From Hyphomicrobiales bacterium (lineage in GTDB: Bacteria > Pseudomonadota > Alphaproteobacteria > Rhizobiales > Beijerinckiaceae), in NCBI GenBank assembly GCA_027484605.1, contig JAIXSR010000013.1, positions 1-62,161 of the forward strand: 62,161 nt of DNA, given 5' to 3'. The translations under genes were made by a program, and so were the position numbers. The notes beneath the pieces were generated by a model, which saw nothing but the letters and a program-made list of their open reading frames with translations, searched no databases and was not told the DNA's origin. This document shows, piece after piece, positions 24,980 through 33,872 of this stretch; the first letter of the stretch is position 1; each line of letters begins with the position of its first letter.

Positions 24980-26605
24980 ATGAGCGTGAATGACAAGGAC
25001 ATCCTTGGAATGCTGAACATGCCGGAGCAGGACCGCCTGATGCGCGCGCTGCGTTCCGGTGCCTCGCGGCGGGATCTGCTCGGGATGATGAGCGCCCTCG
25101 GCATCGGCGCCGCCATGGGCGGAACGCTGATCGGCTCGGCCGGCTCGGCGCTGGCCCAGACACCGAAAAAGGGCGGCAAGATCCGCGTCGCGGGCTTCGG
25201 TACCTCGACGGCCGATACGCTCGATCCGGCCAAGCAGAGCTACTCGACCGATTACTGCCGCTGCACGATGTTCTATAACGGCCTGACCGAGCTCGATGAC
25301 CGGCTGAACCCGAAGCTTGCCCTCGCCGAATCCATCGAGAATGACAAGGCCACGACCTGGACCATCAAGCTGCGCAAGGGCGTCCAGTTCCATGACGGCA
25401 AGGAGCTCAAGGCCGAGGACGTCGTCTTCTCGCTCAAGCGCCATCATGATCCCGCCGTCGGCACCAGGGCCAAGGCCCTCGCCGACCAGATGACCGAGAT
25501 CGTTGCCAGCGGCACCCATGAGGTGAAGGTCACGCTCAAGGGCCCGAATGCCGACTTCCCGGTCGTGCTCGGCACCTATCACTTCCTGATCGTGCCGGCC
25601 GGCACCACCGACTTCAACAAGGGCATCGGCACCGGTCCGTACAAGTGCAAGGAATTCACCCCCGGAGTCCGCTCGATCGCCGTGCGGAACGAGAATTACT
25701 GGCGCCAGGGCGGCGGCCCCTATCTCGACGAGATCGAGTTCTTCGGCATTCCCGATGTCGGCGCCCGCGTCAACGCGCTGCTCGCGGGCGATGTCCAGCT
25801 GATCGGCAACGTCAACCCGACCTCCGCCAAGCTGATCCTCGGCGGCAAGGGCTTCCAGGTCATGGAAACCAAGTCGGGCAACTACACCGACCTCGTGATG
25901 CGTCTTGACCAGGCGCCGGGCAACAACCCGGATTTCGTGCTTGGCATGAAGATGCTGATGAACCGCGACCTCATCCGCCGGAACATCTTCCAGGGCTATG
26001 CGGAAGTGGCGAATGACCAGCCCATCCCGCCGATGAACCGCTATTACGCGGCCGACATCCCGCAGCGGAAATACGATCCCGACCAGGCCAAGTTCCTGCT
26101 CAACAAGGCCGGCGTCATCGGCTCGACCATTCCCGTCGTCACCTCCCCCGCCGCGACCGGCTCGGTCGAGATGGGACTCCTGCTCCAGCAGGCGGCCCAG
26201 CAGGTCGGGCTCAAGATCGATCTCCGGCAGGTCCCGGCCGATGGCTACTGGTCGAACTACTGGATGAAGGTGCCGGTCGGCTACGGCAACATCAACCCGC
26301 GCCCGACGGCGGATATCCTGTTCAGCCTGTTCTTCGCCTCCACCGCATCGTGGAACGAATCCGGCTGGAAGGATCCGAAATTCGACCAGCTCCTGCTGGC
26401 CGCCCGCGCCGAGACCGACGACGCCAAGCGCAAGCAGATCTACACGGACATGCAGGTGATGATCCACCAGAGCTCCGGCATCGGCATCCCGGTCTTCATC
26501 AGCGGCCTCGATGCGCATTCGGAAAAGCTCAAGGGCCTGCGTCCGATGGGCACCGGCTCGCTCATGGGCTACGCTTTCGCCGAGCATGTCTGGCTCGACG
26601 CGTAA
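24980..26605 (+). CDS. ABC transporter substrate-binding protein, dipeptide/opine type (SBP_bac_5)
   Basis: A 541-residue family 5 extracellular solute-binding protein. The N-terminus has a twin-arginine-type signal (ASRRDLLGMMSALGIG, about 28-43) followed by a hydrophobic stretch ending SALAQTPKKGG; the mature part shows the DPAKQSYSTDYCRC start and LRKGVQFHDGKELKAEDVVFSLKRH. Family members bind peptides, nickel, opines and other amine compounds. It leads the importer operon with two permeases and a fused ATPase. The ATG at 24980 lies 5 bases after GGGGAGA-like sequence. Confidence 0.9.
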   Translation: MSVNDKDILGMLNMPEQDRLMRALRSGASRRDLLGMMSALGIGAAMGGTLIGSAGSALAQTPKKGGKIRVAGFGTSTADTLDPAKQSYSTDYCRCTMFYNGLTELDDRLNPKLALAESIENDKATTWTIKLRKGVQFHDGKELKAEDVVFSLKRHHDPAVGTRAKALADQMTEIVASGTHEVKVTLKGPNADFPVVLGTYHFLIVPAGTTDFNKGIGTGPYKCKEFTPGVRSIAVRNENYWRQGGGPYLDEIEFFGIPDVGARVNALLAGDVQLIGNVNPTSAKLILGGKGFQVMETKSGNYTDLVMRLDQAPGNNPDFVLGMKMLMNRDLIRRNIFQGYAEVANDQPIPPMNRYYAADIPQRKYDPDQAKFLLNKAGVIGSTIPVVTSPAATGSVEMGLLLQQAAQQVGLKIDLRQVPADGYWSNYWMKVPVGYGNINPRPTADILFSLFFASTASWNESGWKDPKFDQLLLAARAETDDAKRKQIYTDMQVMIHQSSGIGIPVFISGLDAHSEKLKGLRPMGTGSLMGYAFAEHVWLDA

Positions 26606-26624
26606 CCGCGTCCGCGCCCTCAGG

Positions 26625-26649
26625 GGGCTGCTCCGCCAAGGGGCAGCCC
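26625..26649 (+). terminator. Intercistronic hairpin after the binding-protein gene
   Basis: GGGCTGC (26625-26631) pairs with GCAGCCC (26643-26649) in the 63-base gap between the binding protein and first permease. There is no T-run, so it may protect the upstream mRNA or weakly attenuate rather than stop transcription. Confidence 0.4.
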
Positions 26650-26668
26650 GAGCCCGGGAAGATCTGGA

Positions 26669-27625
26669 ATGAACGCCACGATTGGCCGCCTCCTGCTGAC
26701 CCGCCTCGTGGCGGCCATTCTCACATTGTGGTTCGTGGCCACGGTGGTCTTCGTCATCACCAATCTGCTGCCCGGCGATGTCGCGCAGGAACTGCTCGGC
26801 CAATCCGCGACCCCGGAGGCCGTGGCCGGCCTGCGCAAGGCGCTCGGCCTCGATCTGCCACCCTGGCAACGCTATCTCGAATGGCTCTGGAAGATGGTCC
26901 AGGGCGATGCCGGCCGCTCGCTCGTCAACGGCTCGCCCGTGGCCGCGCTGATCGGCTCGCGCCTCGGCAACTCGCTGATCCTCGCCGGCATCACGGCGCT
27001 GGTTGCCGTGCCGGTCGCGCTCGTCCTCGGCATCACTGCCGCGGTGCATCGCGGCTCGGTCTATGACCGGGTCGTCGGCGCCGGCACGGTTCTCGCCGTA
27101 TCGGTCCCGGAATTCCTTGTCGCCTCGGCCGCCGTTCTGGTCTTCGCGGTCCAGCTGCGCTGGGTGCCGGCCCTCTCGCAGCTCGGCCGGCTCGAAACCG
27201 TGCTGGATGTCGTGCGTACCTTCGCCCTGCCGGTCCTGACGCTGACCTTCGTCATCGTGGCACAGATGGCCCGGATGACGCGCGCCGCGCTCGTCGACGT
27301 ACTCTCCTCCTCCTATATCGAGATGGCCCGGCTCAAGGGCGCGGGGCAGGCCCGCATCGTCGTCTGGCATGCCTTGCCGAACGCGATCGGCCCGATCGCC
27401 AATGCCATCGCCTTCTCGCTCTCCTTCCTGCTGGGCGGGGTGATCATCGTGGAGACGATCTTCAACTATCCCGGCATTGCCAAGCTGATGGTCGACGGTG
27501 TCAGCACGCGCGACCTGCCGCTCGTCCAGGCCTGCGCCATGCTGTTCTGCGGCGCCTATCTCCTGCTGGTGACGATGGCGGATGTCGCCGCCATCCTCGC
27601 CAATCCCCGTTTGCGGCACCGGTGA
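26669..27625 (+). CDS. ABC transporter permease, DppB-type
   Basis: A 318-residue inner-membrane permease of the oligopeptide/dipeptide (BPD_transp_1) family. It starts with a transmembrane segment (LVAAILTLWFVATVVFVITNLLPGD) typical of DppB/OppB and has the ATPase-contact EAA loop around SSYIEMARLKGAGQARIVVWHALPNAIGPIANA. Six or so membrane spans are visible. It pairs with the next permease to form the channel. Confidence 0.92.
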   Translation: MNATIGRLLLTRLVAAILTLWFVATVVFVITNLLPGDVAQELLGQSATPEAVAGLRKALGLDLPPWQRYLEWLWKMVQGDAGRSLVNGSPVAALIGSRLGNSLILAGITALVAVPVALVLGITAAVHRGSVYDRVVGAGTVLAVSVPEFLVASAAVLVFAVQLRWVPALSQLGRLETVLDVVRTFALPVLTLTFVIVAQMARMTRAALVDVLSSSYIEMARLKGAGQARIVVWHALPNAIGPIANAIAFSLSFLLGGVIIVETIFNYPGIAKLMVDGVSTRDLPLVQACAMLFCGAYLLLVTMADVAAILANPRLRHR

Positions 27626-27629
27626 TCCG

Positions 27630-28481
27630 ATGAGCAGCACCACCATTCCCGCCCGTCGCGGCCCGATGGCCATCCTCGCCCGGACGGGCCGGATGATCAT
27701 GCCGGCCATCGTGCTGTTCTGGCTGGCCATGGCGTTTTTCGGATATTGGGTGGCACCCTATGATCCGGCCGGCATCCAGGACGCCGATCTCTTCGAGGGC
27801 ATGAGCCGGAAATTCTGGCTGGGGACCGATTACTTCGGCCGCGACATGCTCTCGCGCATTGTCGCCGGCGCCCGCTATACCGTGGGCATCTCGCTGATGG
27901 CCACCTCGCTTGCCGTGGCCTCCGGCGTGCTGCTCGGCCTTGCCGCCTCGGCCATCGGCGGTTTTTTCGATGCCGCCGTCAGCCGCTTCCTCGACGCGCT
28001 GATCTCGATCCCCTCGAAGATGTTCGGCCTTGTTCTGGTCGCGGCCTTCGGCGCCTCGATCCCGGTCCTGGTGATGACGCTGGCGGTGATCTACCTGCCC
28101 GGCTGCTACCGCATCAACCGCTCGGTCGCGGTCAATGTCGCCGCTCTGGATTTCGTCGCCGTGGCCCGGGCCCGGGGCGAGAGCACCCTCTACATCATGC
28201 TCCGCGAGATCCTGCCGAACATGATCGGCCCGGTCCTCGCCGATTTCGGCCTGCGCTTCATCTATGTCGTGCTGCTGCTCTCCAGCCTGAGCTTCCTCGG
28301 CCTCGGCGTGCAGCCGCCCCAGGCGGACTGGGGCTCGCTGGTGCGCGAGAACATGCCCGGCCTGCCCTATGGCGCGCCGGCCGTGATCATGCCGGCCATC
28401 GCGATCGCCAGCCTGACCATCGCCGTCAATCTCACCATCGACAGCGTCTTCGGCCGCCATACCCGCGAAGGGGTGCGCTGA
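27630..28481 (+). CDS. ABC transporter permease, DppC-type
   Basis: A 283-residue permease with an N-terminal membrane anchor (IMPAIVLFWLAMAFFGYWVAPYDPAG), the WLGTDYFGRDMLSRIVAGARYT motif of DppC/OppC, and the EAA loop VAVARARGESTLYIMLREILPNMIGPV. It starts 4 bases after the DppB-type gene. The ATG at 27630 was chosen over in-frame upstream codons that overlap dppB. Confidence 0.92.
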   Translation: MSSTTIPARRGPMAILARTGRMIMPAIVLFWLAMAFFGYWVAPYDPAGIQDADLFEGMSRKFWLGTDYFGRDMLSRIVAGARYTVGISLMATSLAVASGVLLGLAASAIGGFFDAAVSRFLDALISIPSKMFGLVLVAAFGASIPVLVMTLAVIYLPGCYRINRSVAVNVAALDFVAVARARGESTLYIMLREILPNMIGPVLADFGLRFIYVVLLLSSLSFLGLGVQPPQADWGSLVRENMPGLPYGAPAVIMPAIAIASLTIAVNLTIDSVFGRHTREGVR

Positions 28482-28482
28482 G

Positions 28483-30270
28483 ATGGAACCCCTGATCGAT
28501 ATCCGCGATCTCCGGATCCGCGCCCGCACGGCCGAGGGCCAGGACATCGAGATCGTCAAGGGCGTGTCCTTCTCGGTCCGCCGTGGCGAGGTGATGGGGC
28601 TGATCGGCGAATCCGGCTCCGGCAAGACCACGATCGCTCTCGCCACGATGGGCTATGCCCGCTATGGCTGCCGGATCGCCGGCGGCACGATCCGCATCGG
28701 CGACATCGCGGTGACAAGCCTCGACGAGAAGGGCCTGCAGCAGCTGCGCGGGCAGAAGATCGCCTATATCGCCCAGAGCGCGGCCGCCTCGTTCAACCCC
28801 TCGCGGCCGATCATGGCGCAGGTGATCGAGAGCGCGCTGATCCATGGCCTGATGGGCGAGGCCGCCGCGCGCGAGAAGGCGATCAGCCTGTTCCGTGCCA
28901 TGGCGATCCCGCAGCCAGAGACCATCGGCAACCGCTATCCGCACCAGGTTTCCGGCGGCCAGCTGCAGCGGCTGATGGCGGCCATGGCGCTGATCACCGA
29001 TCCGGATGTCGTGATCTTCGACGAGCCGACCACAGCGCTCGACGTCACCACCCAGATCGAGGTGCTGAAGGCCTTTAAGGAAGCGATCCGCGACCGCAAC
29101 ACCACCGGCATCTACGTGACGCATGACCTTGCCGTCATCGCCCAGATCGCCGACAGCATCACCGTGCTCCGGCATGGCGAGGTCCAGGAAATCGCGACCA
29201 CGTCGCAGCTCATCTCGAACCCCCGGCATGAATACAGCCAGAAATTGCTGGCCGCGGCGGAGCCGGCCCTGCGCCCCTCGCCCGTCACCGACCGGCAGGC
29301 CAGACCGCTCCTGCGTGTCTCCGGCATGTCCGCCGGCTATGGCCTGACCGGCAAGGACGGCATGCCCGCCGTGCCTGTCCTGCGCGATATCGACCTGACG
29401 ATCGGCCGGGGCCGCGCCCTCGGCGTGATCGGCGAATCCGGCTGCGGCAAGTCCACCCTCGCCCGCGTGATTGCCGGCCTCACCCCGGCCTCGCGCGGGA
29501 CCGTGACACTCGACGGTATCGATCTCGCGCCCGGCATTGCCGGCCGCAGCCGCGAACAGCTGCGGGAGATCCAGCTCGTCTTCCAGATGGCGGATACCGC
29601 GCTCAACCCGAAAGTCACGATCGACGAAATCATCGGCCGCCCGCTGACCTTCTTCTTCGGCATGAAGGGCGCCGCGCGCGACCGCCGCGTCCGCGAATTG
29701 CTGGATCTGACGCGCCTTCCCGCCACTGTGCAGCATCGCTTCCCGGGCGATCTCTCCGGCGGGCAGAAGCAACGCGTCAATTTCGCCCGCGCGCTGGCAG
29801 CCCAGCCTAAGCTTCTGCTCTGCGACGAGGTCACCTCCGCGCTGGATACGGTCGTCGCCGCGGCGATCCTCGACCTGATGGCCGAGCTGCGCCGCGAACT
29901 CGGCCTGACGACGATGTTCATCAGCCACGACCTCAAGACGATCCGCGCGATCTGCGACGACATCATGGTGCTCTATTCGGGCCGCGTCGTCGAAACCATG
30001 CCGGCGGCGGCGCTCGAGACCGGCCGCCACCATCCCTATGCCGGCCTGTTGCTGGGCTCGGTTCCCGCTCTCCGGACCGACTGGCTGGAAAGCACCGAGG
30101 CCGCCTCGCTCCAGGTCCAGGGCGTGCCGCCGGCCCTCTCCTCGGGCGGCTGCGCCTTCTTCCCGCGTTGCACCCTGGCCGAACCGGGCCGCTGCAATAC
30201 CGAGGTTCCGCCGTTCCGGGACTATCCCGGCGGGATCGGCGCGGCCTGTTTCCGGCTGGCGGCGGAATAA
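28483..30270 (+). CDS. ABC transporter ATP-binding protein, fused DppD-DppF type
   Basis: A 595-residue protein carrying two complete nucleotide-binding domains. First: Walker [10 protein letters not shown] (42-50), signature VSGGQLQR (156-163), Walker B VVIFDEP (176-182). Second: Walker [10 protein letters not shown] (317-325), signature LSGGQKQR (424-431), Walker B LLLCDEV (444-450). In E. coli the dipeptide importer uses two separate ATPases; here they are one chain. A C-terminal oligo/dipeptide extension with cysteines (CAFFPRC...RCNTE) resembles the iron-sulfur-binding tail of DppD. It begins one base after the DppC-type stop. Confidence 0.93.
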   Translation: MEPLIDIRDLRIRARTAEGQDIEIVKGVSFSVRRGEVMGLIGESGSGKTTIALATMGYARYGCRIAGGTIRIGDIAVTSLDEKGLQQLRGQKIAYIAQSAAASFNPSRPIMAQVIESALIHGLMGEAAAREKAISLFRAMAIPQPETIGNRYPHQVSGGQLQRLMAAMALITDPDVVIFDEPTTALDVTTQIEVLKAFKEAIRDRNTTGIYVTHDLAVIAQIADSITVLRHGEVQEIATTSQLISNPRHEYSQKLLAAAEPALRPSPVTDRQARPLLRVSGMSAGYGLTGKDGMPAVPVLRDIDLTIGRGRALGVIGESGCGKSTLARVIAGLTPASRGTVTLDGIDLAPGIAGRSREQLREIQLVFQMADTALNPKVTIDEIIGRPLTFFFGMKGAARDRRVRELLDLTRLPATVQHRFPGDLSGGQKQRVNFARALAAQPKLLLCDEVTSALDTVVAAAILDLMAELRRELGLTTMFISHDLKTIRAICDDIMVLYSGRVVETMPAAALETGRHHPYAGLLLGSVPALRTDWLESTEAASLQVQGVPPALSSGGCAFFPRCTLAEPGRCNTEVPPFRDYPGGIGAACFRLAAE

Positions 30271-30278
30271 CCGCCGGC

Positions 30279-30722
30279 TCAGCGCTCCTTCACCGTCGTC
30301 AGGATGAACATCGAGCGTGTCGCCGCGACGCCGGGCACCTTCTGGATTCCGTCGAGCATGATCTCCGAGAAATGACCCATGTCGCGCGCGGTGATCTCGA
30401 CCATCACGTCGCAATCGCCGGAAACGATCCAGCAATTCTTGATCCCCGGCAGGCGGGCCAGCGATTCCGCGACATAGGCAGCCGGAACCTGCGGCTCGCG
30501 CTGGACCGAGGCCAGCACCCGCACCGCCTCGCCGATCGCCTTCGGCTCGATCCGGGCGTGATAGCCGCGGATGATGCCCGCTTCCTCGAGCCGGCGGATC
30601 CGGCGGGAAATCGCCGAATGCGAAAGCGGGATCCGGGCGGCAAGGTCGAGATTGCTGAGGCGCGCCTCGGCCTGCAGCGCCTTCAGGATCTGGTGGTCGA
30701 AATCATCGAGGTCGAGGCTCAT
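30279..30722 (-). CDS. Lrp/AsnC-family transcriptional regulator (Lrp2)
   Basis: A 147-residue Lrp-type regulator: helix-turn-helix DFDHQILKALQAEARLSNLDLA and IPLSHSAISRRIRRLEEAGIIRGY, then a RAM domain with GDCDVMVEITARDM. It is divergent from the cystathionine-gamma-synthase-family gene (its likely target) and convergent with the ABC importer. It shares the fold with Lrp1 but little specific sequence, so it should sense a different ligand. The ATG at 30722 was chosen because it directly precedes the first helix. Confidence 0.92.
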   Translation of the reverse strand: MSLDLDDFDHQILKALQAEARLSNLDLAARIPLSHSAISRRIRRLEEAGIIRGYHARIEPKAIGEAVRVLASVQREPQVPAAYVAESLARLPGIKNCWIVSGDCDVMVEITARDMGHFSEIMLDGIQKVPGVAATRSMFILTTVKER

Positions 30723-30761
30723 GCAAGGTCTTTTCCCGAGAGGTCCGGCCATTCCGGAGCT

Positions 30762-30778
30762 ACGCCAAAACTTTGCGT
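30762..30778. promoter_or_regulatory. Candidate Lrp2 operator
   Basis: ACGCCAAAACTTTGCGT is an imperfect 17-base palindrome (outer ACGC/GCGT perfect) between lrp2 and the divergent lyase gene. ATATCC (30782-30787) and GGATAT (30827-30832) form a second, wider inverted pair beside it, as multi-site Lrp operators often do. Confidence 0.4.
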
Positions 30779-30897
30779 CATATATCCATTGAGCGCGAAG
30801 ATTTCGACATTTTTTGTTTCAATCGCGGATATCTTGCGTTTCGGGCCCGGAGCTTGGCAGAGTCGGGTATCCTCTGGAGGATGATGGAGAGAACGCC

Positions 30898-32202
30898 ATG
30901 GCCCGGATCGACGACGACAAGATCGACAGCACCAAGACCTATCGCGAGACCAGTCTCGGCGCCCATGCGCTGCATAACGAGACGCTGATGCTCGGCTATG
31001 GCTATGACCCGGCCCTGTCCGAAGGCTCGGTCAAGCCGCCGGTTTTCCTGACCTCGACCTTCTGTTTCCCGAACGCCGATGCGGGGCGGGAATTCTTCGA
31101 TATCGCCTCGGGCCGCTCGGCCGGCAAGAACGATGTCGATGGCGGCCTTGTCTATTCGCGCTTCAACCATCCCAATGCACAGATCGTCGAGGAGCGGCTG
31201 GCCCTGTTCGAGAAGGCCGATTCCGGCGCCGTCTTCGCCAGCGGCATGGCGGCCATCGCCACGATCCTCTTCGCGCATTGCCGGCCGGGTGACGTGATCC
31301 TCCATTCGACGCCCCTCTATGGCGGCACCGACACGCTGATGCACAAGGTGCTGCCGCAATTCGGCATCACCGCGCTGCCGGTGGCCGATCCCAACGATCC
31401 CGCCGCGCTCGAGGCTGCGATGATCGCGGCGGAAGGCAGCGGCCGCCTTGCCATGCTCTATCTGGAAACGCCGTCGAACCCTCTGGCCACCCTCGCCGAT
31501 ATCGCCCTTTCGGCGCACCTGGCGGAAGCCTCCGCCCGCCGGCAGAAGCACCGGCCGCTGGTCGTGGTCGACAACACGCTCCAGGGCCCTGTCTTCCAGA
31601 ATGCCATCCGCGCCGGCGCCGATCTCTCGCTCTACTCGCTGACCAAATATGTCGGCGGCCATTCCGACCTGATCGCCGGCGGCGTCGTCGGCAACCGGAT
31701 CGCGATGACGCCGGTCCGCAGCCTGCGCTCCTTGATGGGCGGCAACCTCGATCCGCATTCCTGCTGGATGCTCTCGCGTTCGCTGGAAACCGTGACGCTG
31801 CGGATGGAGCGGGCCGCCGCCAATGCCATGACCATCGCCCGCTGGCTTGAACGCCACCCGGCCATCCGGCAGGTGTATTTCGCGGCTCTGGCGCCGGAAG
31901 GCAGCGTGCAGCATCGCATCTACACCACGCAATGCACCGGGCCGGGCTCGCTGATGTCCTTCGATGTCGGCACGCGGGAAAAGGCCTTCCGTGTGCTGGA
32001 CCGCCTGCGGATCGTGAAACTGGCCGTGAGCCTCGGCGGCACGGAATCGCTGGCCTGCCACCCCTCCACCACCGTGATTTCCGGGGTCGCCCGGGACATC
32101 CGCGAGGCGATGGGCGTGACCGAGGGGCTGATCCGCCTCTCGGTCGGGATCGAGCATGTCGATGACCTGATCGCCGATCTCGACTTCGCGCTCGCCGAAT
32201 GA
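30898..32202 (+). CDS. Cystathionine gamma-synthase / methionine gamma-lyase family PLP enzyme
   Basis: A 434-residue Cys/Met-metabolism PLP enzyme. The PLP lysine is K250 in YSLTKYVGGHSD; YSRFNHPN (86-93), SGMAAIAT (115-122), LETPSNPL (189-196) and VVDNT (223-227) are the classical family motifs. It could be a gamma-synthase, methionine gamma-lyase or O-acylhomoserine sulfhydrylase. Control by a divergent Lrp regulator, and no nearby met genes, favours catabolic lyase activity on an amino acid (inference). Confidence 0.87.
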   Translation: MARIDDDKIDSTKTYRETSLGAHALHNETLMLGYGYDPALSEGSVKPPVFLTSTFCFPNADAGREFFDIASGRSAGKNDVDGGLVYSRFNHPNAQIVEERLALFEKADSGAVFASGMAAIATILFAHCRPGDVILHSTPLYGGTDTLMHKVLPQFGITALPVADPNDPAALEAAMIAAEGSGRLAMLYLETPSNPLATLADIALSAHLAEASARRQKHRPLVVVDNTLQGPVFQNAIRAGADLSLYSLTKYVGGHSDLIAGGVVGNRIAMTPVRSLRSLMGGNLDPHSCWMLSRSLETVTLRMERAAANAMTIARWLERHPAIRQVYFAALAPEGSVQHRIYTTQCTGPGSLMSFDVGTREKAFRVLDRLRIVKLAVSLGGTESLACHPSTTVISGVARDIREAMGVTEGLIRLSVGIEHVDDLIADLDFALAE

Positions 32203-32211
32203 GGGTGGACC

Positions 32212-32228
32212 GGGGCGCCTCGCGCCCC
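32212..32228. terminator. Hairpin between convergent genes
   Basis: GGGGCGC (32212-32218) pairs with GCGCCCC (32222-32228) around CTC, between the stops of the PLP enzyme and the TadG-like gene. There is no clear T-run on either strand. Confidence 0.5.
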
Positions 32229-32235
32229 GCCGGCC

Positions 32236-33645
32236 TTACTTGATCAGCCGCGCCTTCTGCATGACGGAGCGGAACATCATTTCCGTCGCCTGGGCGATCT
32301 CGCCCGGCGTCGTGGCGAAATAGGCGAATTCCGGCAGGGTGGCGCAATCGCGCATGGTCTGGCGGATCACCGGCTTCAGCATCGACTGGATCTGCTGGAA
32401 GCGGGGATCACCCGAGCCCGGCGGGGTGATGTATTCGGTGTTCAGCGTCGCCACCGTCACACCCTTGTTCTTGAACCCGTCGCAGACCTTCGAGTCGATG
32501 GCCTGGGAGCGTTCGACACCCCAGTAGAAGCCGGGATTGTTGATGGTGAAATTCGTATCGGGATTCCAGGCGCCCCAGTAATTGCAGATATTCTGCTGCT
32601 TGCCGTCAACCCAGACATTCCTGCACTGGGAATATTCCTTCACATTGCCCTCGACCCCGTCGGTCATGAGCAGCAGGATCACCTTGGGCGAGTTGGCGGT
32701 CTTGCCGTCACCGCTGGCGGGAACCTTCGAGAGCAATTCCTGCATCCCGACCCGGAAATTCGATCCGGCACCGGCAATGTCCATCTCCATGCCATTCACG
32801 GCGGTCTTGGCCGTCGACAGGCTGGAAGTGACCTTCTGGACCTCGGTCAGCGTGTTGCTGAACTTGTAGATCGCGAAGCGGAACTGGTCCGGCAGCTTGG
32901 CCATGGTGCCGGCATCGTCGATGACATCGGACAGCGCCGTGCGGACAATATCGAACCGGGTCTTGGCGCCGATCTTCTTGGCGCAGACCGGCGTGGCACG
33001 CCCATCATCCCAGCCGCCGGTTGCCTTGCAATCCGGGTTGAACATCGGAACCTTCCAGCTCAGCGTGTGGCAGGCAAAGGCACAGCCCAGCTTCTGGTTC
33101 ATCAGGGTCTGGTCGGCCGTGCTCGCCCCGATCCCCATCGAGCCGGAGGCATCGGCCAGCACATAGACGCTGACATAGAGCGGAGGCGCGGACGAGGCGG
33201 CGGCGCAGCCGGCGAATTCCATATTGGCAAGGCCGGCAACGGCCATGGCCATCGTCTTCTGCGTGCCGCTGAAGCAGACACTGGCAATGACGGAATTGTT
33301 CTTGAGCGTGATCTCGTAGGTGGCCTGGGCGCTGGCGCCATCCAGGCCGGCCACGGCCATCAGGGCATCGAACGTGGCCTTGGCCGCCTTCTCGCTCTCG
33401 GCCTTCTGCTGCGGCCATGAATAGGTCGGCTTCACAATGGTTTCGGAGACGGCGGCAAGCGACGCGGCATCGGCGATGCTCTGGATCTTCGCCTTCGTGC
33501 CGGCGACGGTGGAGAAATCGACCGCCGCACACATGAGCCCGATCACCGGGATCATCGACAGCGAGAATGTCGTGGCGACAGAGCCCTTCCGGTTATGCCG
33601 AAAGCTTTCGACCCAGGACGGCACGAAACGGGACAGGAAAGCCAT
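32236..33645 (-). CDS. TadG-like pilus-assembly protein with von Willebrand A domain
   Basis: A 469-residue protein. The N-terminus GSVATTFSLSMIPVIGLMCAAVDFS (21-45) is the TadE/TadG-type membrane anchor; the vWA domain begins at YVLADASGSMG (161-171), carrying the DxSxS metal-ion site, and continues with LLMTDGVEG and TLNTEYITPPGS. Such proteins are surface or periplasmic accessories of Flp pili. No other tad/cpa gene is near, so it is an orphan; a role in cell-surface adhesion is possible. AAGGAG precedes the ATG at 33645. Confidence 0.86.
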   Translation of the reverse strand: MAFLSRFVPSWVESFRHNRKGSVATTFSLSMIPVIGLMCAAVDFSTVAGTKAKIQSIADAASLAAVSETIVKPTYSWPQQKAESEKAAKATFDALMAVAGLDGASAQATYEITLKNNSVIASVCFSGTQKTMAMAVAGLANMEFAGCAAASSAPPLYVSVYVLADASGSMGIGASTADQTLMNQKLGCAFACHTLSWKVPMFNPDCKATGGWDDGRATPVCAKKIGAKTRFDIVRTALSDVIDDAGTMAKLPDQFRFAIYKFSNTLTEVQKVTSSLSTAKTAVNGMEMDIAGAGSNFRVGMQELLSKVPASGDGKTANSPKVILLLMTDGVEGNVKEYSQCRNVWVDGKQQNICNYWGAWNPDTNFTINNPGFYWGVERSQAIDSKVCDGFKNKGVTVATLNTEYITPPGSGDPRFQQIQSMLKPVIRQTMRDCATLPEFAYFATTPGEIAQATEMMFRSVMQKARLIK

Positions 33646-33721
33646 TGCAACCACTCCTTGCGTGGCCTTCACGGCTACATCCGAAATGCTAATCGGGCTT
33701 TAAATCGATCCTTGAAGAAAC

Positions 33722-33762
33722 AATTCGAAACAACTTGGCTGATAAATCCTGAATTCGAAACA
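33722..33762. promoter_or_regulatory. Direct repeat in the divergent tadG-like / Rieske promoter region
   Basis: AATTCGAAACA occurs at 33722-33732 and again at 33752-33762, exactly 30 bases apart (about three helix turns), within an AT-rich 227-base gap. This looks like two binding sites for one regulator. Confidence 0.45.
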
Positions 33763-33872
33763 TTGAATTTTATTGTTTGCGGAAATGCGGAAACCGGCGC
33801 GTGGAATGCTTGCTGGCGGGCTTTACGGCACCCGTCCTGCACGGCATGGTCTGTCCGGAGGTTCCGACTCGC

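Noticed and set aside
24767-27730. A very long open frame antisense to the ABC binding protein and permease
   Set aside because: Its product is rich in Arg, His, Asp and Gly with no domain, as expected for antisense frames in GC-rich DNA; the plus-strand genes are unmistakable.
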